From assembly GCF_002094305.1 (NCBI RefSeq), contig NZ_LWTX01000018.1, positions 1 to 33,717 of the forward strand: 33,717 bases of DNA, given 5' to 3'. The position numbers were made by a program, and so were the translations under genes. Shown here piece after piece: positions 1 through 7,467 of this stretch. The first letter of the stretch is position 1. Each line of letters begins with the position of its first letter. The notes under the pieces were generated by a model. That model searched no databases, was not told the origin of the DNA, and was given only the letters and a program-made list of their open reading frames with translations. Source of the stretch: Prescottella equi. Its GTDB lineage: Bacteria; Actinomycetota; Actinomycetes; Mycobacteriales; Mycobacteriaceae.

Positions 1-64
1 CGGAGATGTGGGGCTCGAGAGCGGCGTAGTCGTACGGCAGATCGGGCAGCGTGTAGACAGACAC
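1..64 (-). CDS. sodA: Superoxide dismutase (Fe/Mn family), N-terminal fragment
   Basis: Only the first 21 codons lie in the window; the gene continues beyond base 1. Read on the minus strand from a GTG at 64-62 the peptide begins MSV and continues YTLPDLPYDYAALEPHIS, the characteristic N-terminus of Fe/Mn superoxide dismutases, which convert superoxide to hydrogen peroxide and oxygen. A purine-rich stretch (gaaggga) precedes the start. It is divergent from the acyltransferase gene. In M. tuberculosis sodA lies at the same end of the conserved block that includes glpQ1 and bfrB (from memory), which supports the call. The metal cannot be decided from this fragment. Confidence 0.88.
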   Translation of the reverse strand, partial: MSVYTLPDLPYDYAALEPHIS

Positions 65-291
65 GAGAATCCCTTCTTTGCGGGCGTGGTGCCCTGACGT
101 GTGTATTCGTGAATCGTGCTCGGGGATAACCCAATCTCATTGGTACACCCTGCGCAACCAGACCGCTCAGGTGGGAAGGCCCTCACAAAAAAGTTCGGCC
201 ACCCTCAATTTGGTCGATTTCGCGTGTGTCGGACATTACGGTCGGCGCCCGAAATTGGAACGCGAAGTGAACGGAACACTAATATCGAGCG
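65..291. promoter_or_regulatory. Divergent intergenic region between sodA and the acyltransferase gene
   Basis: This is 227 bp without a credible gene. It must carry the sodA promoter on the minus strand. A short inverted repeat (CCAAT, 3-nt spacer, ATTGG) lies at 131-143 and an A-tract near 184-191. On the plus strand TAATAT at 280-285 sits six bases before the GTG at 292, with TTGGAA at 255-260 as a possible -35 (19-bp spacing). No regulator site was recognised with confidence. Confidence 0.4.
280..285 (+). promoter_or_regulatory. Candidate -10 for leaderless acyltransferase transcript
   Basis: TAATAT ends six bases before the GTG start at 292, so the predicted transcription start would fall on or next to the start codon. 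No Shine-Dalgarno sequence is visible at a proper distance. Confidence 0.4.
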
Positions 292-1473
292 GTGCCTTCC
301 GTGACGCCCGCTTCATCCCCGGGTGTCGAGAGGGCGCCACGTGTCGAATTGACCGGGGCAAATCTCCTGCGCGCCATCGCGGTGCTCGCCGTGATCTATT
401 CGCACATCTCCTTCTATCTGATCGACGACCTCGGTGACGGCTGGTGGTTGATCGACGGCGTCTACGCGGTGTTCGTCGAGGGGCTCGGTCTCAATCAACA
501 TCTGTCGTTCGTCGGCGTTGCGATCTTCATGGTGTTGACGGGCGCGGTGATCACCAGATCCGCGATCCGGCACGCACCCGGCCGATTTCTGCTCGACCGG
601 ATCGGCCGACTGCTCCCCGCGTTCTGGGTCGCGATCGCGGCCGCGATCCTGCTGGTCCGCTTCGGTATCAACGGGATGTTCAGTGGGCAGCAGGGGGTCT
701 CGAACGTCGAGGCCGCGCTCAGTTTCGTGCTCGGCGGCTTCTTCCTCAAACCCGAGGTCGCGGTGCTCGGGGTCACCTGGACGCTGGTCGTGCAGGTGCT
801 GTTCTACGTGTACTGCGTCGCGATGCGCCCCGTGCTGCGGACGCGGCCGGTCGCCGTCCCGCTCGTCGGTGCTGCGGCGTGCGCGCTGGTGCTGCTCTAC
901 AACCTCTACGCGCCGCACCCATACACCGTGCCGATGCTGTCGAAGGTCGCGGCCACGCTGCCGGCAGTCTTCCTCGGGCAGCTGATGTACCTGTGGTGGG
1001 CGCGGCTGACGACGTGGCGCTGGATCGTCGTCGGCGTCCTCGCGCAGATCGAGGTGGTGCGCCTCGCCACCGACATCCGGGTCTACTGGGCCGGCGACCG
1101 CTACCTGTGGACGATCACCGCGGTGACCGTGCTGGTGGTGGCACTCGGACGGTGGCGCGGCAGCCCGACACGCTGGACGGTCGTCCGCTGGACCGCGACC
1201 CGCAGCTACGCGATCTACCTCGTGCACACGCTGATCCTGTACCGGGTGTACGAGAACGCCGTCGGTCCACTGGGCCGGACGGGGGCGGTGGTCGCCTTCC
1301 TGGTGGTCACGGCTCTGGTGTCGGAGGCCCTGTACCGGTGGGTCGAGGTACCGGCGGCCCGGTGGTTGACCGAGCGCACCAGACGTGGCGCCACCACCTC
1401 GCCCCAGCCGACCGGGCCGGCCGGGCCCACGGAGCCGGCTGACGATCCGGTGGCGAACCGCGACCGCGCGTAG
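292..1473 (+). CDS. Acyltransferase 3 family membrane protein (OafA/YrhL type)
   Basis: A 393-residue polytopic membrane protein. Near the N-terminus (residues about 21-40) it has the family signature [14 protein letters not shown], with His38 as the likely catalytic residue. About ten hydrophobic helices follow and end in the usual short basic tail (WLTERTRR), then a Pro/Gly/Thr-rich extension. Members transfer O-acyl groups from the cytoplasm to exported sugars, glycans or lipids of the envelope; the acceptor here cannot be told. The start is taken at GTG 292; GTG 301 is possible. It runs co-directionally into msrA with a 9-bp gap, but msrA seems to have its own -10, so the two need not be an operon. 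Confidence 0.85.
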   Translation: MPSVTPASSPGVERAPRVELTGANLLRAIAVLAVIYSHISFYLIDDLGDGWWLIDGVYAVFVEGLGLNQHLSFVGVAIFMVLTGAVITRSAIRHAPGRFLLDRIGRLLPAFWVAIAAAILLVRFGINGMFSGQQGVSNVEAALSFVLGGFFLKPEVAVLGVTWTLVVQVLFYVYCVAMRPVLRTRPVAVPLVGAAACALVLLYNLYAPHPYTVPMLSKVAATLPAVFLGQLMYLWWARLTTWRWIVVGVLAQIEVVRLATDIRVYWAGDRYLWTITAVTVLVVALGRWRGSPTRWTVVRWTATRSYAIYLVHTLILYRVYENAVGPLGRTGAVVAFLVVTALVSEALYRWVEVPAARWLTERTRRGATTSPQPTGPAGPTEPADDPVANRDRA

Positions 1474-1476
1474 CAT
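1471..1476 (+). promoter_or_regulatory. Candidate -10 for leaderless msrA transcript
   Basis: TAGCAT overlaps the stop codon of the acyltransferase gene and ends six bases before the msrA ATG at 1483. There is no Shine-Dalgarno sequence. Confidence 0.4.
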
Positions 1477-1482
1477 CGGTTT

Positions 1483-2151
1483 ATGTCTTGGTTCGATGAC
1501 CTCTTCGCCCCTGCCGGTACGAAATCCGTGATGGTCACCCAGGATCAGGCGCTTCCCGGTCGTGACGCCGTGATGCCCGTTCCCGATGCCCACTACGTCA
1601 ACGGGCACCCGTTGCGGCCGCCGTTCCCCGACGGCATGCAGACCGCCGTCGTCGGCATGGGCTGTTTCTGGGGTGCGGAGAAGGAATTCTGGGAATTGGA
1701 CGGCGTGTATTCGACCGCCGTCGGTTATGCGGGTGGCTTCACACCGAATCCCACCTACGAGGAGGTGTGCTCGGGCCGTACCGGACACTCCGAGGTGGTG
1801 CTGGTCGTGTTCGACCCGGAGAAGATCTCGTACGAGGGCATCCTCAAGCAGTTCTGGGAGAACCACGATCCCACTCAGGGCATGCGCCAGGGCAACGACC
1901 GCGGCACCCAGTACCGGTCGGTGATCTACACCGAATCGGACGAACAGGCCGAGACCGCGCGAGCCACGGCGGAAGCGTTCGGCAAGCGGCTCGCGGCCGC
2001 CGGCTACGGCGAGATCACCACCGAGATCGCCCCGCTCGACACCTTCTACTACGCCGAGGACTACCACCAGCAGTACCTCGCCAAGAATCCTGGCGGTTAC
2101 TGCCCCGTCCACGCGACCGGCGTGAGTTGTCCTGTGGGACTGGGAGCCTGA
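1483..2151 (+). CDS. msrA: Peptide-methionine (S)-S-oxide reductase MsrA
   Basis: A 222-residue cytoplasmic enzyme that reduces the S-epimer of methionine sulfoxide in proteins and free methionine, using thioredoxin-type reductants. The catalytic motif GCFWG is at residues 60-64 with nucleophile Cys61. The following AVGYAGG and the region around GRTGHSEVV are typical of the family. The C-terminal segment [15 protein letters not shown] carries the candidate resolving cysteines. The N-terminal extension of about 50 residues before the core is common in actinobacterial and plant-type MsrA. It sits near sodA, which fits an oxidative-stress neighbourhood. It is convergent with the MFS gene across a strong hairpin. 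Confidence 0.96.
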   Translation: MSWFDDLFAPAGTKSVMVTQDQALPGRDAVMPVPDAHYVNGHPLRPPFPDGMQTAVVGMGCFWGAEKEFWELDGVYSTAVGYAGGFTPNPTYEEVCSGRTGHSEVVLVVFDPEKISYEGILKQFWENHDPTQGMRQGNDRGTQYRSVIYTESDEQAETARATAEAFGKRLAAAGYGEITTEIAPLDTFYYAEDYHQQYLAKNPGGYCPVHATGVSCPVGLGA

Positions 2152-2174
2152 GCCGGGGTTCCCAGATCCGTGGA

Positions 2175-2201
2175 ACCGGCGCCGAGGGAGTCGGCGCCGG
2201 T
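2175..2201. terminator. Bidirectional hairpin between msrA and the MFS gene
   Basis: Perfect 11-bp arms (2175-2185 and 2191-2201, starting ACCGGCGCCGA) enclose a 5-nt loop. It lies 23 bp after the msrA stop and 16 bp after the MFS stop. There is no T-run, as is usual for actinobacterial terminators. Confidence 0.75.
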
Positions 2202-2217
2202 CCCGTGCGGGCGCTGA

Positions 2218-3723
2218 TCAGGCGGCCACGACCGGTTCCCTGGTGGGGACCTCGGCGGCCGTCTGGGCCGCGACCTGCTCGGTGATCTGCTTGCGACGGC
2301 GGTGCAGGGTCAGCACGATGACGATCGCGACCAGCGACGACGCGGCCGAGATCAGGTAGGCGACGCTCATGCTGCCGTCCGTGTAGAAGCCGTACCCGTC
2401 GACTGCGGTGGCGACGTTGGAGTTCAGCACCGCGAACGCGATGACCGGCATGATCGAGGCGATCAGCGTCTGCGACGCCTGGACCATGCTCGACATCGAC
2501 GCCTGGACCGACGGCGGAACCGAGGCGATGGTGAGGTTCGGGATCGACGCCGTGGTGGCGCCCATACCGAGGCCGAACAGCAGGATGCCGAAGAGGACCT
2601 CGACCTTGCCGACGTGCCAGAACGCCGTGAACACGGAGCCGAGCAACAGCAGACCCGCACCGCCCGCAAGGGTGAGGGTGGGGAAGGTCCTGCGCAGGAT
2701 TCGGCCGACGACGATGCCGGCGATGACGCTGCCCAGGCCCATCGGGATCTGGAGCAGACCGACACCCTTCGCGTCGACACCGAAGCCGTAGCCCAGGCCG
2801 AGCACGGACGGCGTCATGCACATGATCGGGACGAGTGTCGCGTACAGGGAGATGGTGCCGTACGCGAATCCTGCGGAGAGGCAGATGCGCAGCATCGGGC
2901 CGTGACGGAAGAAGCGCAGATCCACGATCGGGTCGGTGGTACGCAGTGCGATCGGCACCCAGATCGCGATGAGCGCGAGGCCGCCGAGGAGCATCAGCAG
3001 CGTGCCGCCGTCGGTCCAACCCCACGACGGGCCGAAGCTGATGCCGGCCAGGATCGTGGCGAGGCCACCGCCGAGCAGGGCGCCACCGAGGTAGTCCAGG
3101 CGCGCGTTGTTGCGGACGGGCGACTCGGGGGTGGTCAGCATGACCAGCGGGGCGAGCACCGCGAGGGCGATCAGCAGGAACCAGAACAGCGAGCGGAATC
3201 CCCACGCATCGACGAGCAGGCCGGTGATGAACGGCGACGGAATCGTCATCAGTCCCATGCCGCCGGCCGCGATGCTCACCGCGAGCGCAAGGGTCTTGGG
3301 CGGAAAGACGTCTCGCATCAGCGAGAAGCCCAGGAACATGCAGGCGATGAGCACGCCGAACAGGCCACGGCCGATCACGAGGACCAGGAAGCTGGGAGCG
3401 ACCGCGGACATCAGCGCGCCGACGGCGGCAATGGCCATGGCGATCAGGAACACCTTGCGCTTGCCGTGGATGTCGGCGAGCTTGCCGGCCAGCGGGCAGG
3501 CCACTGCGGCGGCGAGCAGGTAGGCCGTCGTCACCCAGGCGACCTGATCGGTCTCGAAGTGTTCACCGATGGGCATCATGGCGACCGCGGCCATCGTCGA
3601 ACTGAGCGAGACGATTTCGAGGACGAGCGCGATCGAGACCAGGGACAGGGCGAGCCGCGGGGTCCAGCCGCTTCCGGATGCGGCGCGCGGGTTGGTGGCC
3701 GCGGTGCCGAGAGTTCCTGACAT
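2218..3723 (-). CDS. MFS drug:H+ antiporter, DHA2-type (14 TM) exporter
   Basis: A 501-residue major facilitator with about 14 hydrophobic helices. The loop 2-3 motif A reads GKLADIHGKRKV (residues 80-91), and the MFS-type signatures after it resemble EmrB/QacA exporters, which expel drugs or metabolites with proton uptake. The substrate cannot be told. The C-terminal tail after the last helix is short and Glu/Ala-rich. The ATG at 3723 is preceded by a good ribosome site (agaaagg, about 8 nt). It stands alone, convergent with msrA. An inverted repeat of TetR-operator style lies about 95 bp upstream, yet no regulator gene is adjacent. Confidence 0.88.
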   Translation of the reverse strand: MSGTLGTAATNPRAASGSGWTPRLALSLVSIALVLEIVSLSSTMAAVAMMPIGEHFETDQVAWVTTAYLLAAAVACPLAGKLADIHGKRKVFLIAMAIAAVGALMSAVAPSFLVLVIGRGLFGVLIACMFLGFSLMRDVFPPKTLALAVSIAAGGMGLMTIPSPFITGLLVDAWGFRSLFWFLLIALAVLAPLVMLTTPESPVRNNARLDYLGGALLGGGLATILAGISFGPSWGWTDGGTLLMLLGGLALIAIWVPIALRTTDPIVDLRFFRHGPMLRICLSAGFAYGTISLYATLVPIMCMTPSVLGLGYGFGVDAKGVGLLQIPMGLGSVIAGIVVGRILRRTFPTLTLAGGAGLLLLGSVFTAFWHVGKVEVLFGILLFGLGMGATTASIPNLTIASVPPSVQASMSSMVQASQTLIASIMPVIAFAVLNSNVATAVDGYGFYTDGSMSVAYLISAASSLVAIVIVLTLHRRRKQITEQVAAQTAAEVPTREPVVAA

Positions 3724-3816
3724 GTAACGCCTTTCTGCAAAATGTGGTCCGAGTCACACGAATGACGTCCCATTACAGATGGCGCGGACGAGATCACAGA
3801 TAGCCCTCCCGTTCAA

Positions 3817-3833
3817 CGGAACACTTTGTTCCG
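3817..3833. promoter_or_regulatory. Operator-like palindrome upstream of the MFS gene
   Basis: CGGAACA, 3-nt spacer, TGTTCCG: a perfect 7-bp inverted repeat about 95 bp upstream of the MFS start. The size and symmetry match operators of TetR-family repressors, which commonly control MFS exporters. The assignment rests only on shape and position. Confidence 0.45.
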
Positions 3834-3849
3834 GGGGGCGGGGAAACGG

Positions 3850-3886
3850 CGAGGTGCGCACCCGACGGATCCGGATGCGCACCTCG
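3850..3886 (-). terminator. Hairpin terminator of the LLM oxidoreductase gene
   Basis: Perfect 11-bp arms (3850-3860 and 3876-3886, CGAGGTGCGCA) enclose a 15-nt loop, about 85 bp downstream of the LLM stop codon on the minus strand. Confidence 0.6.
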
Positions 3887-3970
3887 TGTGGTGCTTCGGT
3901 GACGCAAAAGCCTTGCGGCCGTTGCTGTGCCCGATTGGTGAAGTTGTCGGTCGGTTGTTCGTCGGTCGGA

Positions 3971-4900
3971 TCAGCCGATCTGGGGCATGACCTCCGACGC
4001 GACCAGTTCGATGTGGTCGAGGTCGGCCAGATCGAGCATCTGCAAGTAGATGCGCTGCGATCCGGCCTCGCGGTAGCGGCCGATCTTGTCGACGAGTTCG
4101 GCCGGGGTGCCGGCCAGCCCGTTCTCGCGCAGCTCGTCGACCTCACGGCCGATGCGCGCGGCGCGGCGGGCGATTTCCTCGTCGTTGCGTCCGCAGCACA
4201 GAACCAGCGCGTTGGAGTAGACGAGCGCATCGGGGTCGCGGTCGATCGCCGTGCACGCCTCCCGGACTCGCCCGAACTGCGCGACGGTGTCGTCGACCGA
4301 CACGAAGGGCAGGTTGAACTCGTCGGCGTAGCGGGCCGTCATTGCGGGCGTGCGCTTCTTGCCCATCCCACCCATCACGATCGGCGGACGCGGCGACTGC
4401 ACCGGCTTGGGCAGGGCGGGCGAGTCGGTGATCGGGAAGTGCTTGCCCTCGTGAGTGAACGTCTGTCCCTCCGGCGTCTGCCACAGTCCGGTGATGATCG
4501 CGAGCGACTCCTCGAGGCGGTCGAAGCGCTCTCCGAGCGGCGGGAACGGGATGCCGTACGCGCGGTGCTCCTCCTCGTACCAACCGGCGCCCAGGCCCAG
4601 TTCGATCCGTCCTCCGCTCATCGCGTCCACCTGGGCGACCGAGATCGCGAGCGGACCGGGGTAGCGGAACGTCGCCGACGTCACCAGCGTGCCGAGGCGA
4701 ATCGTCGACGTGTCGCGCGCGAGTCCGGCGAGTGTGATCCATGCGTCGGTCGGACCGGGGAGGCCCTCGACGTTCATGGCGAGGTAGTGGTCGGACCGGA
4801 AGAAGGCGTCGTACCCGCACTGTTCGGCGGCCTGCGCCACCGCGAGGAGATCGTCGTAGGTGGCGCCCTGCTGCGGTTCGGTGAAGATTCTCAGGTCCAT
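3971..4900 (-). CDS. LLM-class F420-dependent oxidoreductase
   Basis: A 309-residue luciferase-like (TIM-barrel) flavin/F420-type oxidoreductase. The N-terminus MDLRIFTEPQQGATYDDL and the segments FRSDHYL, TSATFRYPGPLA, GRIELGLGAGW and the hydrophobic region around PPIVMGGMG are typical of the actinobacterial subfamily annotated as F420-dependent (TIGR03560-like). The substrate is unknown. The start is ATG 4900; a longer frame to 5143 exists but the extra 81 residues are Arg/Pro-rich and cross a structured non-coding region. CACAGT at 4908-4913 ends seven bases before the ATG, a weak leaderless -10. It is transcribed away from the DnaA-box region. Confidence 0.87.
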   Translation of the reverse strand: MDLRIFTEPQQGATYDDLLAVAQAAEQCGYDAFFRSDHYLAMNVEGLPGPTDAWITLAGLARDTSTIRLGTLVTSATFRYPGPLAISVAQVDAMSGGRIELGLGAGWYEEEHRAYGIPFPPLGERFDRLEESLAIITGLWQTPEGQTFTHEGKHFPITDSPALPKPVQSPRPPIVMGGMGKKRTPAMTARYADEFNLPFVSVDDTVAQFGRVREACTAIDRDPDALVYSNALVLCCGRNDEEIARRAARIGREVDELRENGLAGTPAELVDKIGRYREAGSQRIYLQMLDLADLDHIELVASEVMPQIG

Positions 4901-5020
4901 GCAGTCCACTGTGCCGCACCTGCGAGTGTGACGTGCGTCGGACGCCGAGGGAACCGATTCGCCCGCCGCCGCGTCAGAGCAGATGTCGGGATGGGAGCGT
5001 CCCGACGGAGGGGGGAGGCC

Positions 5021-5076
5021 GGGCCGGAACTCGGGGGCGGGACGTGGGCACGCGTCCCGGGTGGGAGTTCCGGTCC
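5021..5076. repeat. Large interrupted inverted repeat
   Basis: Outer arms 5021-5032 and 5065-5076 (9 consecutive pairs CCGGAACTC/GAGTTCCGG, then a G-T and two more pairs) and inner arms 5039-5044 and 5053-5058 (GGGACG/CGTCCC) share one symmetry axis. It could form a cruciform in DNA or a stem in RNA. It lies 32 bp before the first DnaA-like box. Confidence 0.6.
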
Positions 5077-5107
5077 GCGCCGGCTCGCGGCAGTCCGCAG
5101 AGGGGGT

Positions 5108-5248
5108 GAATCCACACAGGCTGTGGATTGCCGCGAGTCCCACGGTGCACAGTTGTCAGCGAATCACCCACAGCATGGCGCTGACCTGTGGATGATCGCC
5201 GCGAAAGTTGTTCAGAACTGTGGATGGGCCTGTGGAAACTGTGGATAA
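5108..5248. promoter_or_regulatory. Cluster of seven DnaA-box-like nonamers
   Basis: Compared with TTATCCACA or its complement TGTGGATAA: 5108-5116 (7/9), 5122-5130 (7/9), 5164-5172 (7/9), 5187-5195 TGTGGATGA (8/9), 5219-5227 TGTGGATGG (7/9), 5231-5239 TGTGGAAAC (7/9) and 5240-5248 TGTGGATAA (9/9). Five have the same orientation and the last three lie within 30 bp. DnaA initiates replication and also binds clusters outside the origin. The origin itself usually adjoins dnaA-dnaN, which are absent here, so this would be an accessory cluster. Confidence 0.6.
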
Positions 5249-5395
5249 CTCTTCAGCGCAAGTGGTGCAGGTCACATTTGAATACTCATTTCGGTGCTGT
5301 GATCTCCACTACAGTCTCGGTCCGGTCACGAACCCGACCGTGGCGTAACGCCGGACGCGCCTCCTGCGACGGGGGGTCGTGCCAGAATCGACGGT

Positions 5396-5743
5396 GTGAC
5401 CTCTCCACACGTTCCGACAGTGCACGTGACGGACCTCCCGGTGGAGCGCGACGGGACCGTCGTGCTGCTCGACGTGCGTGAAGACGACGAATGGTCACTC
5501 GGCCACGCGCCGGGCGCGCAACACATCCCGGTCGTCGATCTCCCGGCCCGCATGGACGAGATCGACATCGACGCCGAGGTGTACGTCGTGTGCCGGCAGG
5601 GTGGCCGCTCGATCGTCGCCGTCGAGTTCCTCAACTCCGTCGGTTTCGACGCCTATCACGTCGACGGAGGCATGGTGGCGTGGCAGGTCGCGGGGCTCCC
5701 GCTGACGTCGGACGACCATCCCGATACACCGAAGATCTTCTAG
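5396..5743 (+). CDS. Single-domain rhodanese-like sulfurtransferase
   Basis: A 115-residue rhodanese domain. The CDC25-like start LLDVREDDEWSLGHAPGA (residues 24-41) and the active-site loop CRQGGRS with Cys66 are clear, so a cysteine-persulfide chemistry is likely. The sulfur donor and acceptor are unknown. The start is GTG 5396. Its stop directly abuts the ATG of the DUF4328 gene, which in turn overlaps the GDPD gene, so the three form one operon. No Shine-Dalgarno sequence is seen; CAGAAT seven bases upstream suggests leaderless expression. Confidence 0.88.
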   Translation: MTSPHVPTVHVTDLPVERDGTVVLLDVREDDEWSLGHAPGAQHIPVVDLPARMDEIDIDAEVYVVCRQGGRSIVAVEFLNSVGFDAYHVDGGMVAWQVAGLPLTSDDHPDTPKIF

Positions 5744-6673
5744 ATGACCGTCGTCCAGGTGTGCGCCCGGTGCGCGTCGCAGTGGCCGGTGGCCGGTGCG
5801 CCCGCACAGTGGTGTCCACGCTGCCAGGGCGTCCTCCTCTCTCCCGTCGACACGCGGCGACCGGCGCCGGTCGCCGGCCGCAACTTCCGCTGGGTGGCCC
5901 GCAGCCCGTACCCACCCGAAGTGCGTCGCCGGACTGGCACGTCCCCCGGCCCCACCCCGCGCTACCGCCAGATCCCGCGCTGGGGCCTGCTGGATCCGCC
6001 GCCGGACGAGCGTGAGGCGCCGGCCCGCCGCACCGACGCCGTCGCCGACCTCGCGCCCACCCTGCTCGCCTGCACGGCCCTCGTGTTCGGCCTCGCGACC
6101 CTCGCCGAGGCCTTCCGTTACGGGCTGCTCGTCTTCAACCGCGTCCGGCTCGTGGATCCGCTCACCCTCGCGATCTCCGACGCGATGGTGTGGTCGACGC
6201 AGCTGTCCGGGCCGCTGGTCGCGGTCGCCGCGGCCGTCGCGGTCGCCTGCCGGCTGCACGTCGAACGCGCCCGCGTCTTCGCCGACCGCGGGCTCACCGA
6301 TCCCCGCCCGCTGCGTGAAATTCTCGTCGGCGTGCTCGTGCCCGGCCTCAATCTGGTGATGCCCGCCGTGTACCTCCGCGAGATCGCCGGCGACGATCGC
6401 CGCCTGCGGCGCGCGATCCGCCTCTGGTGGACGGCCTGGGTGACCGGCGGCGTCCTCGTCGTGGGAAACGTGGTGTGGCGCAACCAGGACTCGCTGCAGG
6501 CGCGCGCGGACGGTGTCGTGCTGGCCGCGGTCACCGCGGCCGTCGGCGTCGCGACGGCGCTGCTGGCGTTGCTCGTGATCCGGCGGCTGGACGGGCGTGA
6601 CCTGTTGGGTCGGCCGCACCCCGTCACCCGCTGGATCAACGTCCCGCGGCCCGAGGAGGCGATGGCCGGATGA
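5744..6673 (+). CDS. DUF4328 membrane protein with N-terminal zinc ribbon
   Basis: A 309-residue protein. The N-terminus has two CxxC pairs (Cys7/Cys10 and Cys24/Cys27), a small zinc ribbon. A Pro/Arg-rich linker follows to about residue 105, then about five hydrophobic helices including the conserved stretch PLREILVGVLVPGLNLVMPAVYLREI, typical of DUF4328 proteins. The function is unknown. The start codon directly follows the rhodanese stop, and the last bases overlap the GDPD start (ATGA), so translation is probably coupled. In M. tuberculosis a membrane protein gene (Rv3843c, from memory) sits in the same place beside glpQ1. Confidence 0.82.
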   Translation: MTVVQVCARCASQWPVAGAPAQWCPRCQGVLLSPVDTRRPAPVAGRNFRWVARSPYPPEVRRRTGTSPGPTPRYRQIPRWGLLDPPPDEREAPARRTDAVADLAPTLLACTALVFGLATLAEAFRYGLLVFNRVRLVDPLTLAISDAMVWSTQLSGPLVAVAAAVAVACRLHVERARVFADRGLTDPRPLREILVGVLVPGLNLVMPAVYLREIAGDDRRLRRAIRLWWTAWVTGGVLVVGNVVWRNQDSLQARADGVVLAAVTAAVGVATALLALLVIRRLDGRDLLGRPHPVTRWINVPRPEEAMAG

Positions 6674-7434
6674 GCCCCGACCGCCGTGGACCACTCGTCG
6701 TCGCACACCGCGGCGCCTCCGCCTCCCGCCCCGAGCACACCCTCGCCGCGTACGAACTGGCCCTTGCCGAGGGCGCCGACGGACTCGAGTGCGACGTGCG
6801 GCTCACCCGCGACGGCCACCTGGTGTGCGTCCACGACCGCCGGGTCGACCGGACGTCGTCCGGCACGGGTGTGGTCAGCGAGATGACACTGAGCTCGCTC
6901 GGCGAACTCGACTACGGCGACGGCGACGAGCCCGCCGGCCTGTTGACGCTGGCAGACCTGATCACGCTGGTCCTCGACTGGACGTCGCGGCCCACCAAGC
7001 TGTTCATCGAAACCAAGCATCCCGTCCGCTACGGGGGTCTGGTCGAGAGCAAACTGCTCGCGGAACTGGCCCGGTTCGGACTGGCGGCCCCCGCATCCGC
7101 CGACCACTCGCGGGCCGTGGTGATGTCGTTCGCGGCGAGCGCGGTGTGGCGGATCCGCCGATCCGCGCCGCTTCTCCCGACGGTCCTGCTGGGCGACGCG
7201 TCGCGCTATCTCGGCGGCGGCGCCGCCACCACCGTCGGGGCCACCGCGGTGGGGCCGTCGATCAAGACACTGCGCGAGCACCCCGAAATCGTCGACAAGG
7301 CGGCCGCCGCCGGCCGCGCCACCTACTGCTGGACCGTCGACGATCACCAGGACGTCGCGCTGTGCCGGGAACTCGGGGTCAGCTGGGTCGCCACCAACCA
7401 TCCGGGACGCACCAAGAATTGGCTGGGCGGCTGA
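6670..7434 (+). CDS. glpQ: Glycerophosphodiester phosphodiesterase
   Basis: A 254-residue GDPD-family TIM-barrel enzyme that hydrolyses deacylated phospholipid headgroup diesters to glycerol-3-phosphate and an alcohol. The catalytic signature is intact: AHRG (His13, Arg14), Glu40 and Asp42 in LECDV, and HD at 55-56. The metal-binding IETK segment follows, and the C-terminal part TYCWTVDD is typical. No signal peptide is seen, so it is likely cytoplasmic. The ATG overlaps the preceding stop by four bases. It corresponds in position to M. tuberculosis glpQ1 beside the ferritin gene. Confidence 0.93.
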   Translation: MSPDRRGPLVVAHRGASASRPEHTLAAYELALAEGADGLECDVRLTRDGHLVCVHDRRVDRTSSGTGVVSEMTLSSLGELDYGDGDEPAGLLTLADLITLVLDWTSRPTKLFIETKHPVRYGGLVESKLLAELARFGLAAPASADHSRAVVMSFAASAVWRIRRSAPLLPTVLLGDASRYLGGGAATTVGATAVGPSIKTLREHPEIVDKAAAAGRATYCWTVDDHQDVALCRELGVSWVATNHPGRTKNWLGG

Positions 7435-7453
7435 GCGAACCGTCGCGTCCGTG

Positions 7454-7459
7454 TAGGTT
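7454..7459 (+). promoter_or_regulatory. Candidate -10 for leaderless DUF5926 transcript
   Basis: TAGGTT ends eight bases before the GTG at 7468. There is no Shine-Dalgarno sequence. Confidence 0.45.
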
Positions 7460-7467
7460 TTGGCCTC

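Larger units (their letters stand above)
3724..3970. promoter_or_regulatory. Intergenic region upstream of the MFS gene and downstream of the LLM gene
   Basis: This is 247 bp without a credible gene. It contains the MFS leader and promoter region, the palindrome at 3817-3833 and the hairpin at 3850-3886. An imperfect direct repeat (ACAGATGGC near 3775 and ACAGATAGC near 3796) lies between them. No clear -35/-10 pair could be assigned for the MFS gene. Confidence 0.4.
4901..5395. other. 495-bp non-coding region with inverted repeats and a DnaA-box cluster
   Basis: This is a long gap between divergent genes. It holds a 7-bp hairpin (GTCGGGA, 4985-4991 / 5000-5006), a large interrupted inverted repeat (5021-5076), a cluster of DnaA-box-like nonamers (5108-5248) and then a less GC-rich stretch (about 5270-5310) before the rhodanese promoter. 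CAGAAT at 5383-5388 ends seven bases before the rhodanese GTG. Reading frames crossing the region give low-complexity Arg/Pro/Gly peptides and look like chance. It has features of a replication-linked locus, but the window shows no dnaA or dnaN. Confidence 0.6.

Noticed and set aside
5108-5248. Chromosomal origin oriC itself
   Set aside because: dnaA and dnaN are absent, the flanks are an LLM oxidoreductase and a rhodanese, and there is no extended AT-rich unwinding element. I keep only an accessory DnaA-binding cluster.
3779-5248. A 489-codon plus-strand frame covering the LLM gene and the DnaA-box region
   Set aside because: It is antisense to a clear LLM oxidoreductase, low-complexity, and has no family resemblance.
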